Positions 37,706-45,878 of a stretch of DNA of 60,333 nucleotides are shown piece by piece. Each line of letters begins with the position of its first letter. The stretch's first letter is position 1. The stretch comes from UBA1268 sp002694955. Lineage in GTDB: Bacteria > Planctomycetota > Planctomycetia > Pirellulales > UBA1268. The stretch is from positions 1-60,333 of the forward strand of contig JALCBP010000010.1 of NCBI GenBank assembly GCA_028066355.1. The letters are read 5' to 3'. The position numbers were made by a program, and so were the translations under genes. The notes below the pieces were generated by a model. The model was not told where the DNA came from, ran no database searches, and worked only from the letters and a program-made list of their open reading frames with translations.

Positions 37706-39076
37706 ATGGCTCGGAACACACTGAACTCGCTTGCTGATTCACACAGTTCAAATACCTGTCACATGCGTCATAGCGTTAAAGCGTGCCTGTATCTGGTTAT
37801 TGGTGCAATGATTGGTTCCGTGCCGACTCAGATCTGGTCACAAGAGGATGTTTCGCCACAAGCAGAAACCGAGTCTTTGAACCAGGAGAGTTCAAAAGAG
37901 AACACCGCTACGTCGCAAGATACTGGGGTTCAGCCAACCACTCAGCCAACCACTCAGTCCGACAAAAAGAATCTGAACTCGTCTAGTGAAACGACTCCTG
38001 AATCGACAGTTGAGCCAGCTCCACCTGCAACCGTTTCAGAAACTTCCTCATCATTAGCACCAACTATGCCAAAAACGGCTGCTGACGGTACCGTGTCGAT
38101 TGTAATCCAGCCGAACACCAATGCTCCTCAGCCACCTGCCGAATTAACACGTCCGTTGAACCCGATCGAGCCGCAGAGTCCATCGGCAGTGAGTTCTCAA
38201 GAAACGATCGCACCTCCAGACAAAACTGCTGCAACGTTGCTACTTGAGCAAATCCTTGAACCACTTGATCTAAGTGAAGTCAACAAGCGTCTTGACCCAG
38301 CTCGCAGTGCGACACTTTATGCTAGACCACTACCACTTATCGAGGCGCTTCAGCGGTCTGGAGATCGGAGCCGAAGACTCTGGATAACTCAGGCTTATTG
38401 GCAAGTATCACGAGGATATGCTGGTATTCGATTTGCAACTGAAGCCCGAGAGCGGCTTGAGTTCATAGCACCAGGCAGTGACCCTCACGACCAGATGGTT
38501 CTTGATGTAGCAAGTGCGGCAGCGGATGCAGATTTAGCAGATGCCCACGCCAAATTGATTGCTGCACAGCAGCAACTCGTTGATCTTGTCAGACTGCCAG
38601 TAGGTGAACCAGCTCCATGGCCGGTTGACCGTCCACTCGCAGGATCATATGAAACCCATTTCGCAGCGATATTCGCAACACGGCCGGCTACAGGTCGTAT
38701 TCGGGCCATCGATCGTATGCTTCCGAGTAAGCATGACGCGGTCGAGGCACGAGCAGTTGCAGTCCTTGCAGCAGAGTCTGCCATGAATCGTGCCGAATCT
38801 GATCATGCTCGCGGCAAACGACCGATAGAGGCCGTTGTTGCAGCTCATCGAATGCTTCGCCTACAGCAAGAAGAATTTGCAGAGTCACTCGCAACATACA
38901 ATCTCGATATCGCGGAATACGCGATGGCAGTCGCAGACACTTCTGTCTCCGACGACAGATATGTATCGATGCTTATTGGAACACCCATCCAATGGAAACC
39001 ACAACCTGCCTCGAGCGTTATCCCAGCAACTGGACTGCAACCGATTGAACAGGCAACGACACTCTCGAACCCATAA
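37706..39076 (+). CDS. Secreted protein with a TolC-like helical C-terminal half
   Basis: I start at the ATG at 37706, which has GGA eight bases upstream, rather than at an upstream TTG; this gives 456 residues. A signal peptide (CLYLVIGAMIGSVPTQIWSQ, after MRHSVKA) is followed by about 140 residues of disordered Ser/Thr/Gln/Pro/Glu chain with short repeats (QPTTQPTTQ). From about residue 190 the protein is strongly helical: LWITQAYWQVSRGYAGIRFATEARERLEF, ASAAADADLADAHAKLIAAQQQLVDL and VEARAVAVLAAESAMNRAESDHA. It closes with LRLQQEEFAESLATYNLDIAEYAMAVAD, much like the coiled-coil hairpins of TolC-type outer membrane factors, but without a clear beta-barrel part. Function unknown. It follows the SecA-like gene by about 170 bp on the same strand. 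Confidence 0.7.
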   Translation: MARNTLNSLADSHSSNTCHMRHSVKACLYLVIGAMIGSVPTQIWSQEDVSPQAETESLNQESSKENTATSQDTGVQPTTQPTTQSDKKNLNSSSETTPESTVEPAPPATVSETSSSLAPTMPKTAADGTVSIVIQPNTNAPQPPAELTRPLNPIEPQSPSAVSSQETIAPPDKTAATLLLEQILEPLDLSEVNKRLDPARSATLYARPLPLIEALQRSGDRSRRLWITQAYWQVSRGYAGIRFATEARERLEFIAPGSDPHDQMVLDVASAAADADLADAHAKLIAAQQQLVDLVRLPVGEPAPWPVDRPLAGSYETHFAAIFATRPATGRIRAIDRMLPSKHDAVEARAVAVLAAESAMNRAESDHARGKRPIEAVVAAHRMLRLQQEEFAESLATYNLDIAEYAMAVADTSVSDDRYVSMLIGTPIQWKPQPASSVIPATGLQPIEQATTLSNP

Positions 39077-39245
39077 CAGTTGAATCACGAAACAATGAAT
39101 CGAGGCTCATCCCGGCTTGAGCCAGCAGCCCCAGTGAACACCCACTTGGCGACCTGTAGAAGGATGAACTGGTTTCGACAGCAGACATGTCTGGTGTCTC
39201 GAGAAAATCAGATCACTGCGACTAGCCTCAGATGAACAAAAGAGC

Positions 39246-40301
39246 ATGCCCGCGACGCTACCTAACCAATCTCCTGACACACCAAAAGATGCGTACCAAC
39301 CTCTTAAAATCGGTAGCGTAGATGTTGATCCTCCGGTCTTGCAGGCCCCTATGGCTGGCTACACAAACTATGCCTTTCGGCAGGTAGTCAGAGAATTTGG
39401 TGGTGCTGGACTTCTTGCAACAGAAATGATTGCGGCCCGTAGCGCCATCTGGCTTGAAACAAATCGAAGCGAACACCCAGATCGCCTGTGGGGTGTGCGG
39501 GAAGAGCCCCGGCCGCTTGCTGTGCAGATGTGGGATAATGATGCTAGAAATCTCGCCCAAGTTGGCAAACGACTCGCAGATGATTTTCAGGTAAGTGTCG
39601 TTGACCTGAACTTTGGCTGCCCTGTTCGTCAGGTAACTGAAAAAGCCCATAGCGGATCCTGGTTGCTACGCGACCCCGCACGAGTTGGTGAAATTGTTCG
39701 CCGCGTTGTCGATGCCTGTGGTGACACTCCTGTTTCAGCAAAAATCCGTCTTGGATGCTCTGAGAATTGCCAAACAGCTATTGAAGTTGCTCAACGTGTT
39801 GAAGAAGCCGGTGCAAGTTGTCTTACAGTTCATGGTCGCGTTGCAGCCCAATACTTTAAAGGCGATGCGGACTGGGACGCTATCCGTCAGGTAAAACAGT
39901 GTGTCTCACGCATACCGGTTGTTGGTAACGGCGACATCACCTCCGCCGAGGAGGCTGTTTCACGACTAAAGGATTATGGCGTCGACGGGGTGATGATTGC
40001 GCGTGAGTGTCTTTCAAAACCCTGGATTTTCGCACAAGTTGCCGCGATTCTGAGGGGAGAGCCAAAACCGCCTGACCCGACATCTGATGAACAAAAGAGT
40101 CTTGTCCTCCATCACTATGATCTTGTGTGCAGCCGTTTTGGTGTAGAGCGAGGTACGCTCCTCATGAGAAAATTCGCATGTTCATACGCGCAAGGCATTC
40201 CTGGGGCACGAGATTTCCGAGGCCATGTCTCCCGTGTTACTACTCAGCCAGAATTTCTCGACGTTGTGCGTCGATATTTTCCACAACGCAGTACGAGCTA
40301 A
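39246..40301 (+). CDS. tRNA-dihydrouridine synthase (second paralogue, DusB-like)
   Basis: A 351-residue Dus family enzyme. The FMN barrel begins PPVLQAPMAGYTNYAFRQVVREFGGAGLLATEMIAA, then LAVQMWDND, VVDLNFGCPVRQVTEKAHSGSWLL (catalytic Cys125), PVSAKIRLGC, CLTVHGRVAAQYFKGDADW, PVVGNGDITSAEEA and GVMIARECLSKPWIF. The C-terminal helical tRNA-binding part has LLMRKFACSYAQGIPGARDFR. It is closer to the DusB/NifR3 group than the other copy at 26686. The GCP-x-x-KV motif reads GCPVRQV, so the Lys is Gln here. It lies 169 bp after the secreted helical gene. In DusB operons of proteobacteria fis follows; none is here. Confidence 0.93.
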   Translation: MPATLPNQSPDTPKDAYQPLKIGSVDVDPPVLQAPMAGYTNYAFRQVVREFGGAGLLATEMIAARSAIWLETNRSEHPDRLWGVREEPRPLAVQMWDNDARNLAQVGKRLADDFQVSVVDLNFGCPVRQVTEKAHSGSWLLRDPARVGEIVRRVVDACGDTPVSAKIRLGCSENCQTAIEVAQRVEEAGASCLTVHGRVAAQYFKGDADWDAIRQVKQCVSRIPVVGNGDITSAEEAVSRLKDYGVDGVMIARECLSKPWIFAQVAAILRGEPKPPDPTSDEQKSLVLHHYDLVCSRFGVERGTLLMRKFACSYAQGIPGARDFRGHVSRVTTQPEFLDVVRRYFPQRSTS

Positions 40302-40654
40302 AAACGCATTTTGCATCACCCCCCCTTGGCTCCCTGTGACAGCACCCTCATATTCTCATCGCCAAAGTAAGGGGCTGCGTGCGCGAACAAGGGTGGCCTG
40401 TCATCCCGGGTCACCTGTCGTCCCGAATGCTTTCAAAGGCAACCTAGCTGGACTTGCAACGATTCGTCTGTGGCCAAGATTGAATAATTCGGTGGCAAGA
40501 GCGGTTTTCAGTAGATTTCCCGCACATTCAGTTCCCGAACTGTCGAAAGCCTATAATAACCGTATAGTAGTATGGTAAAGACATCGTACCAAAACACTCA
40601 TTTCGAAATGCGATAGTGAGAGCAGTTTACTACGTAGCAATGGAGTTTATCTGA
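40302..40654. other. Intergenic region before nuoB, 353 bp
   Basis: No gene is seen. A short direct repeat (CCTGTCATCCCG and CCTGTCGTCCCG, about 40400-40430) has no known meaning. Close to nuoB there is a perfect TATAAT box (listed separately). Confidence 0.4.
40552..40557 (+). promoter_or_regulatory. Candidate -10 box of the nuoB-suf-mfn unit
   Basis: TATAAT at 40552-40557 lies 98 bp before the nuoB ATG. No good -35 box lies 16-18 bp upstream, so an activator or another sigma factor might be needed if this is real. Confidence 0.35.
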
Positions 40655-41263
40655 ATGACACAGCCCTGGATCGAAGGTCGCTTTGAAGAAAATATGGTTT
40701 TGACGACGGTAGAGCAAGCTATCAATTGGGCTCGTCAATCCAGCATCTGGCCAATGACGTTTGGCTTGGCGTGTTGTGCTATCGAAATGATGGCTGCGGG
40801 TGCAAGTCGATACGATATGGATCGTTTCGGTGCTGGTGCATTTCGTGCGACACCCAGACAAGCTGATCTGATGGTGGTAGCTGGAACCGTGACTTACAAA
40901 ATGGCGAGCAGAGTACGGCGTCTTTACAATATGATGCCGGATCCCAAATACGTTATTGCCATGGGTGCATGTACTACAGGTGGTGGGCCTTACTTTAAGT
41001 GGGGCTATCACGTTGTGAAGGGAGTTGACCTCGTTGTGCCGGTTGACGTTTATGTTCCTGGCTGCCCGCCACGTCCTGAAAGCCTGCTCGAGGGCTTGAT
41101 GAGAATTCAAGACAAGATCATGGGACAGAAACTTGCCAAGAAATCAGACGGATCAGGAAAAATCGCGGATGAACTTCCAATACCGCATCACTCTGGTTAC
41201 GTCGCTTCAGCAGTGAGAGATAGTGGTGAACTTGTTCACAGCCATCAAAAAGTTAAGTCATAG
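40655..41263 (+). CDS. nuoB: NADH-quinone oxidoreductase subunit B
   Basis: NuoB holds cluster N2, the last iron-sulfur cluster in complex I before quinone. The 202 residues show the PSST-subunit blocks: WARQSSIWPMTFGLACCAIEMM (adjacent Cys pair), SRYDMDRFGAGAFRATPRQADLMVVAGTVTYKMA, MGACTTGGGPY and VPVDVYVPGCPPRPE (the other two Cys). The tail after about residue 165 is polar and less conserved. GGAG lies eight bases before the ATG. No nuoA, nuoC or other complex I gene is in the window, although in many bacteria nuoB is second in a nuoA-N operon. Here it leads a run with sufCBD 59 bp downstream. Confidence 0.96.
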   Translation: MTQPWIEGRFEENMVLTTVEQAINWARQSSIWPMTFGLACCAIEMMAAGASRYDMDRFGAGAFRATPRQADLMVVAGTVTYKMASRVRRLYNMMPDPKYVIAMGACTTGGGPYFKWGYHVVKGVDLVVPVDVYVPGCPPRPESLLEGLMRIQDKIMGQKLAKKSDGSGKIADELPIPHHSGYVASAVRDSGELVHSHQKVKS

Positions 41264-41322
41264 TTCTTCGTTGCGGAACTTTGAGATAGAAAATTTGTAA
41301 GAGGAAAGTTTTGGTGAATTGA

Positions 41323-42165
41323 ATGAGTGAGCGACTAGTAATCAAAGATGTCCATGTTGCTGTAGAGGGTCAGGAAATCCTTAAGGGAGTTGACCTGACG
41401 ATCGGCCGAGGTGAAGTACATGCGCTCATGGGGCCTAATGGATCAGGAAAGAGTACTCTTGGGTACGCTATCATGGGCCACCCTTCATACGAGGTAACAG
41501 AAGGAACTGTTGAGTTGATTGATAGTGATGACACAAGTCATGACATTCTTGCCATGGAACCTGATGTACGAGCACGCGCTGGTGTTTTCCTCGCATTTCA
41601 ACGACCTATGGCCATACCGGGTGTTAGACTTGCCGATTTTCTTCGTCATTCTGTAACGAACGTTCGCAATCCCGACCGAAAAGAGGGTCAGGAACTCATG
41701 CCAATGCGAGATTTTCGCAGTGAGCTCAAGAGCAAGATGCAAGAACTATCCATGGACTCTGACTTTGCCCGTCGGTATGTCAATGACGGTTTTTCGGGAG
41801 GTGAGATGAAGCGGGCGGAAATTTTGCAACTGGCAATGCTTCGCCCCCGATTCGCTATTCTGGATGAGACAGACAGTGGTCTCGACGCAGATGCAGTACG
41901 GCTCGCGAGTGAAAGTATCGCACGAATCGGTGGAGCCGAAATGGGCATCCTGATCATTACTCACCATGAGCAACTTTTAGAACACAATATCCCTCTCCAA
42001 ACCCACGTCATGCTGGGCGGACGTATTGTTGAATCAGGAGGGCCAGAATTAGCTGCCGAACTGCACAAACAGGGCTATGATCGAATCAGAAAGGCTTACC
42101 CCGAGGCTGCCGCGGCTGAAGAGGCCATGGAAGCAGAACGCCGACTTGAAACTACAACATCCTGA
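41323..42165 (+). CDS. sufC: Fe-S cluster assembly ATPase SufC
   Basis: SufC is the ABC-type ATPase of the SufBCD scaffold that builds [4Fe-4S] clusters in the cytoplasm. The 280 residues contain the Walker A GPNGSGKSTLGYAIMGHP, the Q-loop FLAFQRPMAIPGV, the signature FSGGEMKRAEILQLAML and the Walker B AILDETDSGLDADAV, with the His switch ITHHEQLLEH. The D-E-T-D-S-G-L-D-A form is SufC-specific. A short acidic C-terminal extension (AAAEEAMEAERRLETT) goes beyond the usual 250 residues. GAGGAAAG lies 20 bp before the ATG, so the start may be off by a few codons. SufB follows after 32 bp. Confidence 0.97.
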   Translation: MSERLVIKDVHVAVEGQEILKGVDLTIGRGEVHALMGPNGSGKSTLGYAIMGHPSYEVTEGTVELIDSDDTSHDILAMEPDVRARAGVFLAFQRPMAIPGVRLADFLRHSVTNVRNPDRKEGQELMPMRDFRSELKSKMQELSMDSDFARRYVNDGFSGGEMKRAEILQLAMLRPRFAILDETDSGLDADAVRLASESIARIGGAEMGILIITHHEQLLEHNIPLQTHVMLGGRIVESGGPELAAELHKQGYDRIRKAYPEAAAAEEAMEAERRLETTTS

Positions 42166-42197
42166 CACACCCAACACCCTGCAAAGGAAATCACTCA

Positions 42198-43610
42198 ATG
42201 TCTACTGACACTGGAGAATCTTCGACGCTCGCACTTGGAGAGATCAATAAATACGATTTCCGAACAGATGCACCTACTGTTTTCAAGGCCCGTCGAGGAC
42301 TTGATCGGGAAATTGTTTCTCAGATCTCCGAAATGAAGAATGAGCCGACCTGGATGCGCGATTTCCGTCTGAAATCACTCGACATTTTCAACTCGAAACC
42401 AATGCCTAACTGGGGCGGAAAGATTGGAATCGATTTTCAAGATATTTTCTATTACCTCAAGCCTGCGGAGCAACAGGGTAAGACCTGGGAAGAAGTCCCA
42501 GAGGAAATCAAGAAAACCTTTGATCGTCTTGGAATCCCAGAAGCCGAAAGAAAGTTTCTTTCAGGTGTCAAAGCTCAGTTTGAGAGTGAAGTGGTCTACG
42601 GATCACTTCAGGAAGACCTTGCAAAAAAAGGTGTCATCTTCACCGATACTGACACCGCGGTTCGAGAGCATCCAGACCTACTGCGTGAGTACTTCGGCTC
42701 CATAATCCCACCAAGTGACAATAAATTTGCGGCACTCAACTCCGCAGTCTGGTCCGGAGGCTCTTTTATATATGTCCCCAAGGGTGTCTCCATCGAGTTT
42801 CCCCTTCAAGCATACTTTCGCATCAATGCCGAAAGCATGGGACAATTTGAACGCACATTAATTATTGTTGATGAGGGAGCACATGTGCACTATGTCGAGG
42901 GTTGCACTGCCCCCATGTACTCTACCGAGAGTCTACATTCGGCAGTTGTTGAAATTGTCGTTAAGAAACATGGCCGTTGCCGTTATACAACGATCCAAAA
43001 CTGGGCCAACAATATTTTTAATTTGGTAACAAAGCGTGCACTTGCCTATGAAGGCGGAATGATGGAATGGATTGATGGCAATCTTGGCAGTCAACTTACG
43101 ATGAAATATCCGGCCGTCTACATGATGGAACCTGGTGCACGTGGCGAAATCCTTTCAATTGCGTTTGCGACAGCTGGTCAGCATCAAGACGCGGGCGCAA
43201 AACTTGTTCACGCTGCACCAAATACTTCCGGGCGAATCGTCTCCAAAAGCATCTCGAAAAACGGTGGTCGCTCAAGTTACCGTGGACTCGTCCGTGTTGA
43301 ACCTGGGGCCAAGAAAAGTCGCTCAAGTGTTGTTTGTGACGCCCTGATTCTTGATGACATGAGTCGTAGTGATACGTATCCATATATCGAAATCGAGGAA
43401 CAGGACGTCTCAATCGGTCACGAAGCAAGCGTTTCAAAGATTGGAGAAGAACAGTTATTCTACTTAAAGAGTCGTGGTCTCTCCGAGGCTGAAGCCAGCA
43501 CAATGATCGTAGGTGGTTTTATCGAACCACTTGTTAAAGAACTTCCTATGGAATACGCAGTTGAAATGAACCGTCTGATCGAATTACAGATGGAAGGCTC
43601 AGTCGGCTAA
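42198..43610 (+). CDS. sufB: Fe-S cluster assembly scaffold SufB
   Basis: SufB is the main scaffold subunit of SufBCD, where the cluster forms. The 470 residues show the family's blocks: GLDREIVSQISEMKNEPTWMRDFRLKSL, SKPMPNWGG, DTDTAVREHPDLLREYFGSIIP and KFAALNSAVWSGGSFIYVPKGVSIEFPLQAYFRI. Later blocks are GAHVHYVEGCTAPMYS, YTTIQNWANNIFNLVTKRA, GSQLTMKYPAVYMMEPGARGEILSIAFA, RSSVVCDALILDDMSRSDTYP and GHEASVSKIGEEQLFYLKSRG. The functional Cys of VVCDAL is kept. It lies 32 bp after sufC and 37 bp before sufD. Confidence 0.97.
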   Translation: MSTDTGESSTLALGEINKYDFRTDAPTVFKARRGLDREIVSQISEMKNEPTWMRDFRLKSLDIFNSKPMPNWGGKIGIDFQDIFYYLKPAEQQGKTWEEVPEEIKKTFDRLGIPEAERKFLSGVKAQFESEVVYGSLQEDLAKKGVIFTDTDTAVREHPDLLREYFGSIIPPSDNKFAALNSAVWSGGSFIYVPKGVSIEFPLQAYFRINAESMGQFERTLIIVDEGAHVHYVEGCTAPMYSTESLHSAVVEIVVKKHGRCRYTTIQNWANNIFNLVTKRALAYEGGMMEWIDGNLGSQLTMKYPAVYMMEPGARGEILSIAFATAGQHQDAGAKLVHAAPNTSGRIVSKSISKNGGRSSYRGLVRVEPGAKKSRSSVVCDALILDDMSRSDTYPYIEIEEQDVSIGHEASVSKIGEEQLFYLKSRGLSEAEASTMIVGGFIEPLVKELPMEYAVEMNRLIELQMEGSVG

Positions 43611-43647
43611 CTTTCACCTCTCCCCTGATCACACCCATTACGGCTCC

Positions 43648-45009
43648 ATGACGACGACCACAACTCCAGCCTCACTATTCGATCGCGACGCGTTTGACCA
43701 ATTAATTGCCGAACACCCGCTGCCTGAGTGGGCAAACCAGCAACGACAGTTATGCATGAATCAACTGGAGAAGCTTGCGCTGCCTGACCGTCGGCAAGAA
43801 CACTGGATGCGGACAGATCTTCGCATGTTTAAGCCTGACCAGTGGGGACTACGGCCCGCATCTTCAGTCAATCTGCCTGCGGGCCTTCTTTCAGCGAAAT
43901 TCCCTTCGTCAAGCGATCAGTCAAATGACGCCCACGTGATGGGAAGGCCTGACTACGCTGGCCATTTTAAGACAATTAACGGCCATGTTGTTCAGAATGA
44001 AATTGATCCACAACTTACTGATCAAGGGGTAATCTTCGGTACTGCTGAAGATGTTCTTGCCAGTGATGGCGATATGCTGAAGACTCATTGGCTTCAAATC
44101 ATCGACTCGAAGAACGACTATTTTGCTGCCCTGCACGGTGCGTTCCACCAAGGCAGCATGATTCTTTACGTGCCCCCTGGCGTTCGCATTGCAGAGCCAA
44201 TTCATTGCCTTGCTGCCATTGATGACGGTGGTGTCGACACATCACATGTACTTGTTGTCCTCGGAGAGGGCGCTGAGGCTACCGTTCTTACGGAAACCGC
44301 CACATGTGAAACCACTGGATCAGGAACTGGCTTCCACTGCGGTGGCACAGAGATAGTCGTGGGAAAAGATGCTCTCCTGCGAATGGTAAATATTCAGAAC
44401 TGGGATCGCGGAGTGTGGCACGTAGCTCGTCAAAAGGCAGTTGTTCACGAAAACGCCAAACTACAATGGACACTTGCGGCACTTGGTAGCCGGCTATCTC
44501 AGGTAGCCCAAGATGTCGCACTCGTCGGAAAGAATGCAGAGGCTCAGGTTAATGGGGTGATGTTTACCGAGGGAAAGCAACAGCTTGTCTACAACACACT
44601 TCAGCACCACGAGGCCCCGTCCTGTCACAGCGACCTCCTCTACAAAGGAGCTCTGCAAGACCGCAGCCGTCTTGTCTGGCGCGGGATGATCAAAGTTGAC
44701 AAGGTAGCCCAAAAAACAGATGGCTACCAGCGAAACGATAACTTGATGCTTTCTGAAGCCGCACGGTCCGACTCAATCCCTGGTCTTGAAATAGAAGCAG
44801 ATGATGTCCGCTGCACTCATGGCGCAACCAGTGGTCGGGTTGATGAGGAACAGATCTTTTACGCACAAGCACGAGGACTCTCAGCGGACGAGGCCGCAAG
44901 ACTCGTTGTTGCTGGTTTTTTCCAGCAGGTCTTCGACCGCATTACAATTGCATCTGTCCGAGAGGCACTGGCAGCAGCTATAGGAAGCCGCATCCGTAGA
45001 GTCTCTTAA
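43648..45009 (+). CDS. sufD: Fe-S cluster assembly protein SufD
   Basis: SufD is the SufB paralogue that completes the SufBC2D complex and helps iron entry. The 453 residues are full length. The N-terminus is SufD-like (HPLPEWANQQRQLCMNQLEKLALPDRRQEHWMRTDL). The beta-helix follows: FAALHGAFHQGSMILYVPPGVRIAEPIHCL, LRMVNIQNWDRGVWHVARQKA, QHHEAPSCHSDLLYKGALQDRSRLVWRGMIKVDKVAQKTDGYQRNDNLML and HGATSGRVDEEQIFYAQARGLSADEA. The conserved His of C-T-H-G-A is present. The gene order sufC-B-D lacks sufS (cysteine desulfurase) and sufE/U, which must be encoded elsewhere. Confidence 0.96.
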   Translation: MTTTTTPASLFDRDAFDQLIAEHPLPEWANQQRQLCMNQLEKLALPDRRQEHWMRTDLRMFKPDQWGLRPASSVNLPAGLLSAKFPSSSDQSNDAHVMGRPDYAGHFKTINGHVVQNEIDPQLTDQGVIFGTAEDVLASDGDMLKTHWLQIIDSKNDYFAALHGAFHQGSMILYVPPGVRIAEPIHCLAAIDDGGVDTSHVLVVLGEGAEATVLTETATCETTGSGTGFHCGGTEIVVGKDALLRMVNIQNWDRGVWHVARQKAVVHENAKLQWTLAALGSRLSQVAQDVALVGKNAEAQVNGVMFTEGKQQLVYNTLQHHEAPSCHSDLLYKGALQDRSRLVWRGMIKVDKVAQKTDGYQRNDNLMLSEAARSDSIPGLEIEADDVRCTHGATSGRVDEEQIFYAQARGLSADEAARLVVAGFFQQVFDRITIASVREALAAAIGSRIRRVS

Positions 45010-45056
45010 TCCAACAGAATTTTTATTTACAACGCTCACCAAGAAGCATTTCTCTC

Positions 45057-45854
45057 ATGTCAGAATTCATTCATGCCGCCAATGTTGGCGACGTCACAGA
45101 CCCCGGGAAAATGCTTGTCGAAATTGATGGAGAAATGATCGCCCTGTTTCATGTAGGAGGTTCTTTTTATGCCATCGATGACGTTTGCACACACGACGGA
45201 GGCCCTCTTGTTGACGGTGACCTCCAGGACTACACAATCGCATGCCCGCGACACGGTGCAAAATTTGACATACGCACTGGGTCCGCTCTTTCGATGCCTG
45301 CTATTCGTCCCACGCTGTCGCATGATGTGAAGGTTGAAGACGGGAGTGTGTTTGTACGAATTCGAGAGACTGGCTCAGGGCCAAACGGAAACCCCATGCC
45401 ATCAACGACACCACCAGCTACAACTGCACACACAAATCCACCCCAGACGGCAGCCACGAACACGAGATCAAACAATGACGCAGCAACTGAAACTGCAGAC
45501 AGGCCGCCAGTTGAAGGCCAAAGCCTGACAAGCCAATCCCTGTCGGAAGATCTTGTTCGTGAATTACTGAAGCAAGTCAAGGACCCTGAATTATTTGTGA
45601 ACATTGTTGACCTTGGTCTTATATACGATGTTTCGTTTAGTCCATCATCTGACGAATCGAAACAACTTGTCTCGATCGACATGACAATGACAAGCCCAGC
45701 CTGCCCTGCTGGACCACAACTGATCGCTGACACCAAACGTGTTGTTGGCACGCACGAAAAAGTTGCCGACGTTGAGGTGCGGATTGTGATGGAACCACCG
45801 TGGACACCAGACCGTATGACCGATGATGCCCGCGATCAACTGGGGATCTTCTGA
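45057..45854 (+). CDS. Rieske ferredoxin-DUF59 (SufT-like) fusion protein
   Basis: A 265-residue cytoplasmic protein in two parts. Residues 1-105 form a NirD/BphF-like Rieske domain with [2Fe-2S] ligands Cys44, His46 (CTHDGG), Cys63 and His66 (CPRHGAKFDIRTG). A linker of about 55 residues rich in Thr, Ala, Asn and Pro follows (about 110-160). Residues 163-250 form a DUF59/MIP18 domain like SufT (LVRELLKQVKDPELFVNIVDLGLIYDV) with the conserved Cys216 in TMTSPACPAGP and the C-terminal VRIVMEPPWTPDRM. DUF59 proteins help mature Fe-S proteins. The fusion joins an electron carrier to that role. It follows sufD by 47 bp and precedes the ATP-grasp gene by 24 bp. Confidence 0.9.
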   Translation: MSEFIHAANVGDVTDPGKMLVEIDGEMIALFHVGGSFYAIDDVCTHDGGPLVDGDLQDYTIACPRHGAKFDIRTGSALSMPAIRPTLSHDVKVEDGSVFVRIRETGSGPNGNPMPSTTPPATTAHTNPPQTAATNTRSNNDAATETADRPPVEGQSLTSQSLSEDLVRELLKQVKDPELFVNIVDLGLIYDVSFSPSSDESKQLVSIDMTMTSPACPAGPQLIADTKRVVGTHEKVADVEVRIVMEPPWTPDRMTDDARDQLGIF

Positions 45855-45878
45855 TCACTCCTATAACTGATCTTCAGC

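Noticed and set aside
39100..39240. A structured RNA before the second dus gene (GGTTTCGACAG looked like a tmRNA start; hairpin GGCTCA/TGAGCC)
   Set aside because: Only about 140 bp are free, there is no alanine-like acceptor arm or tag frame, and it does not match SRP RNA or RNase P.
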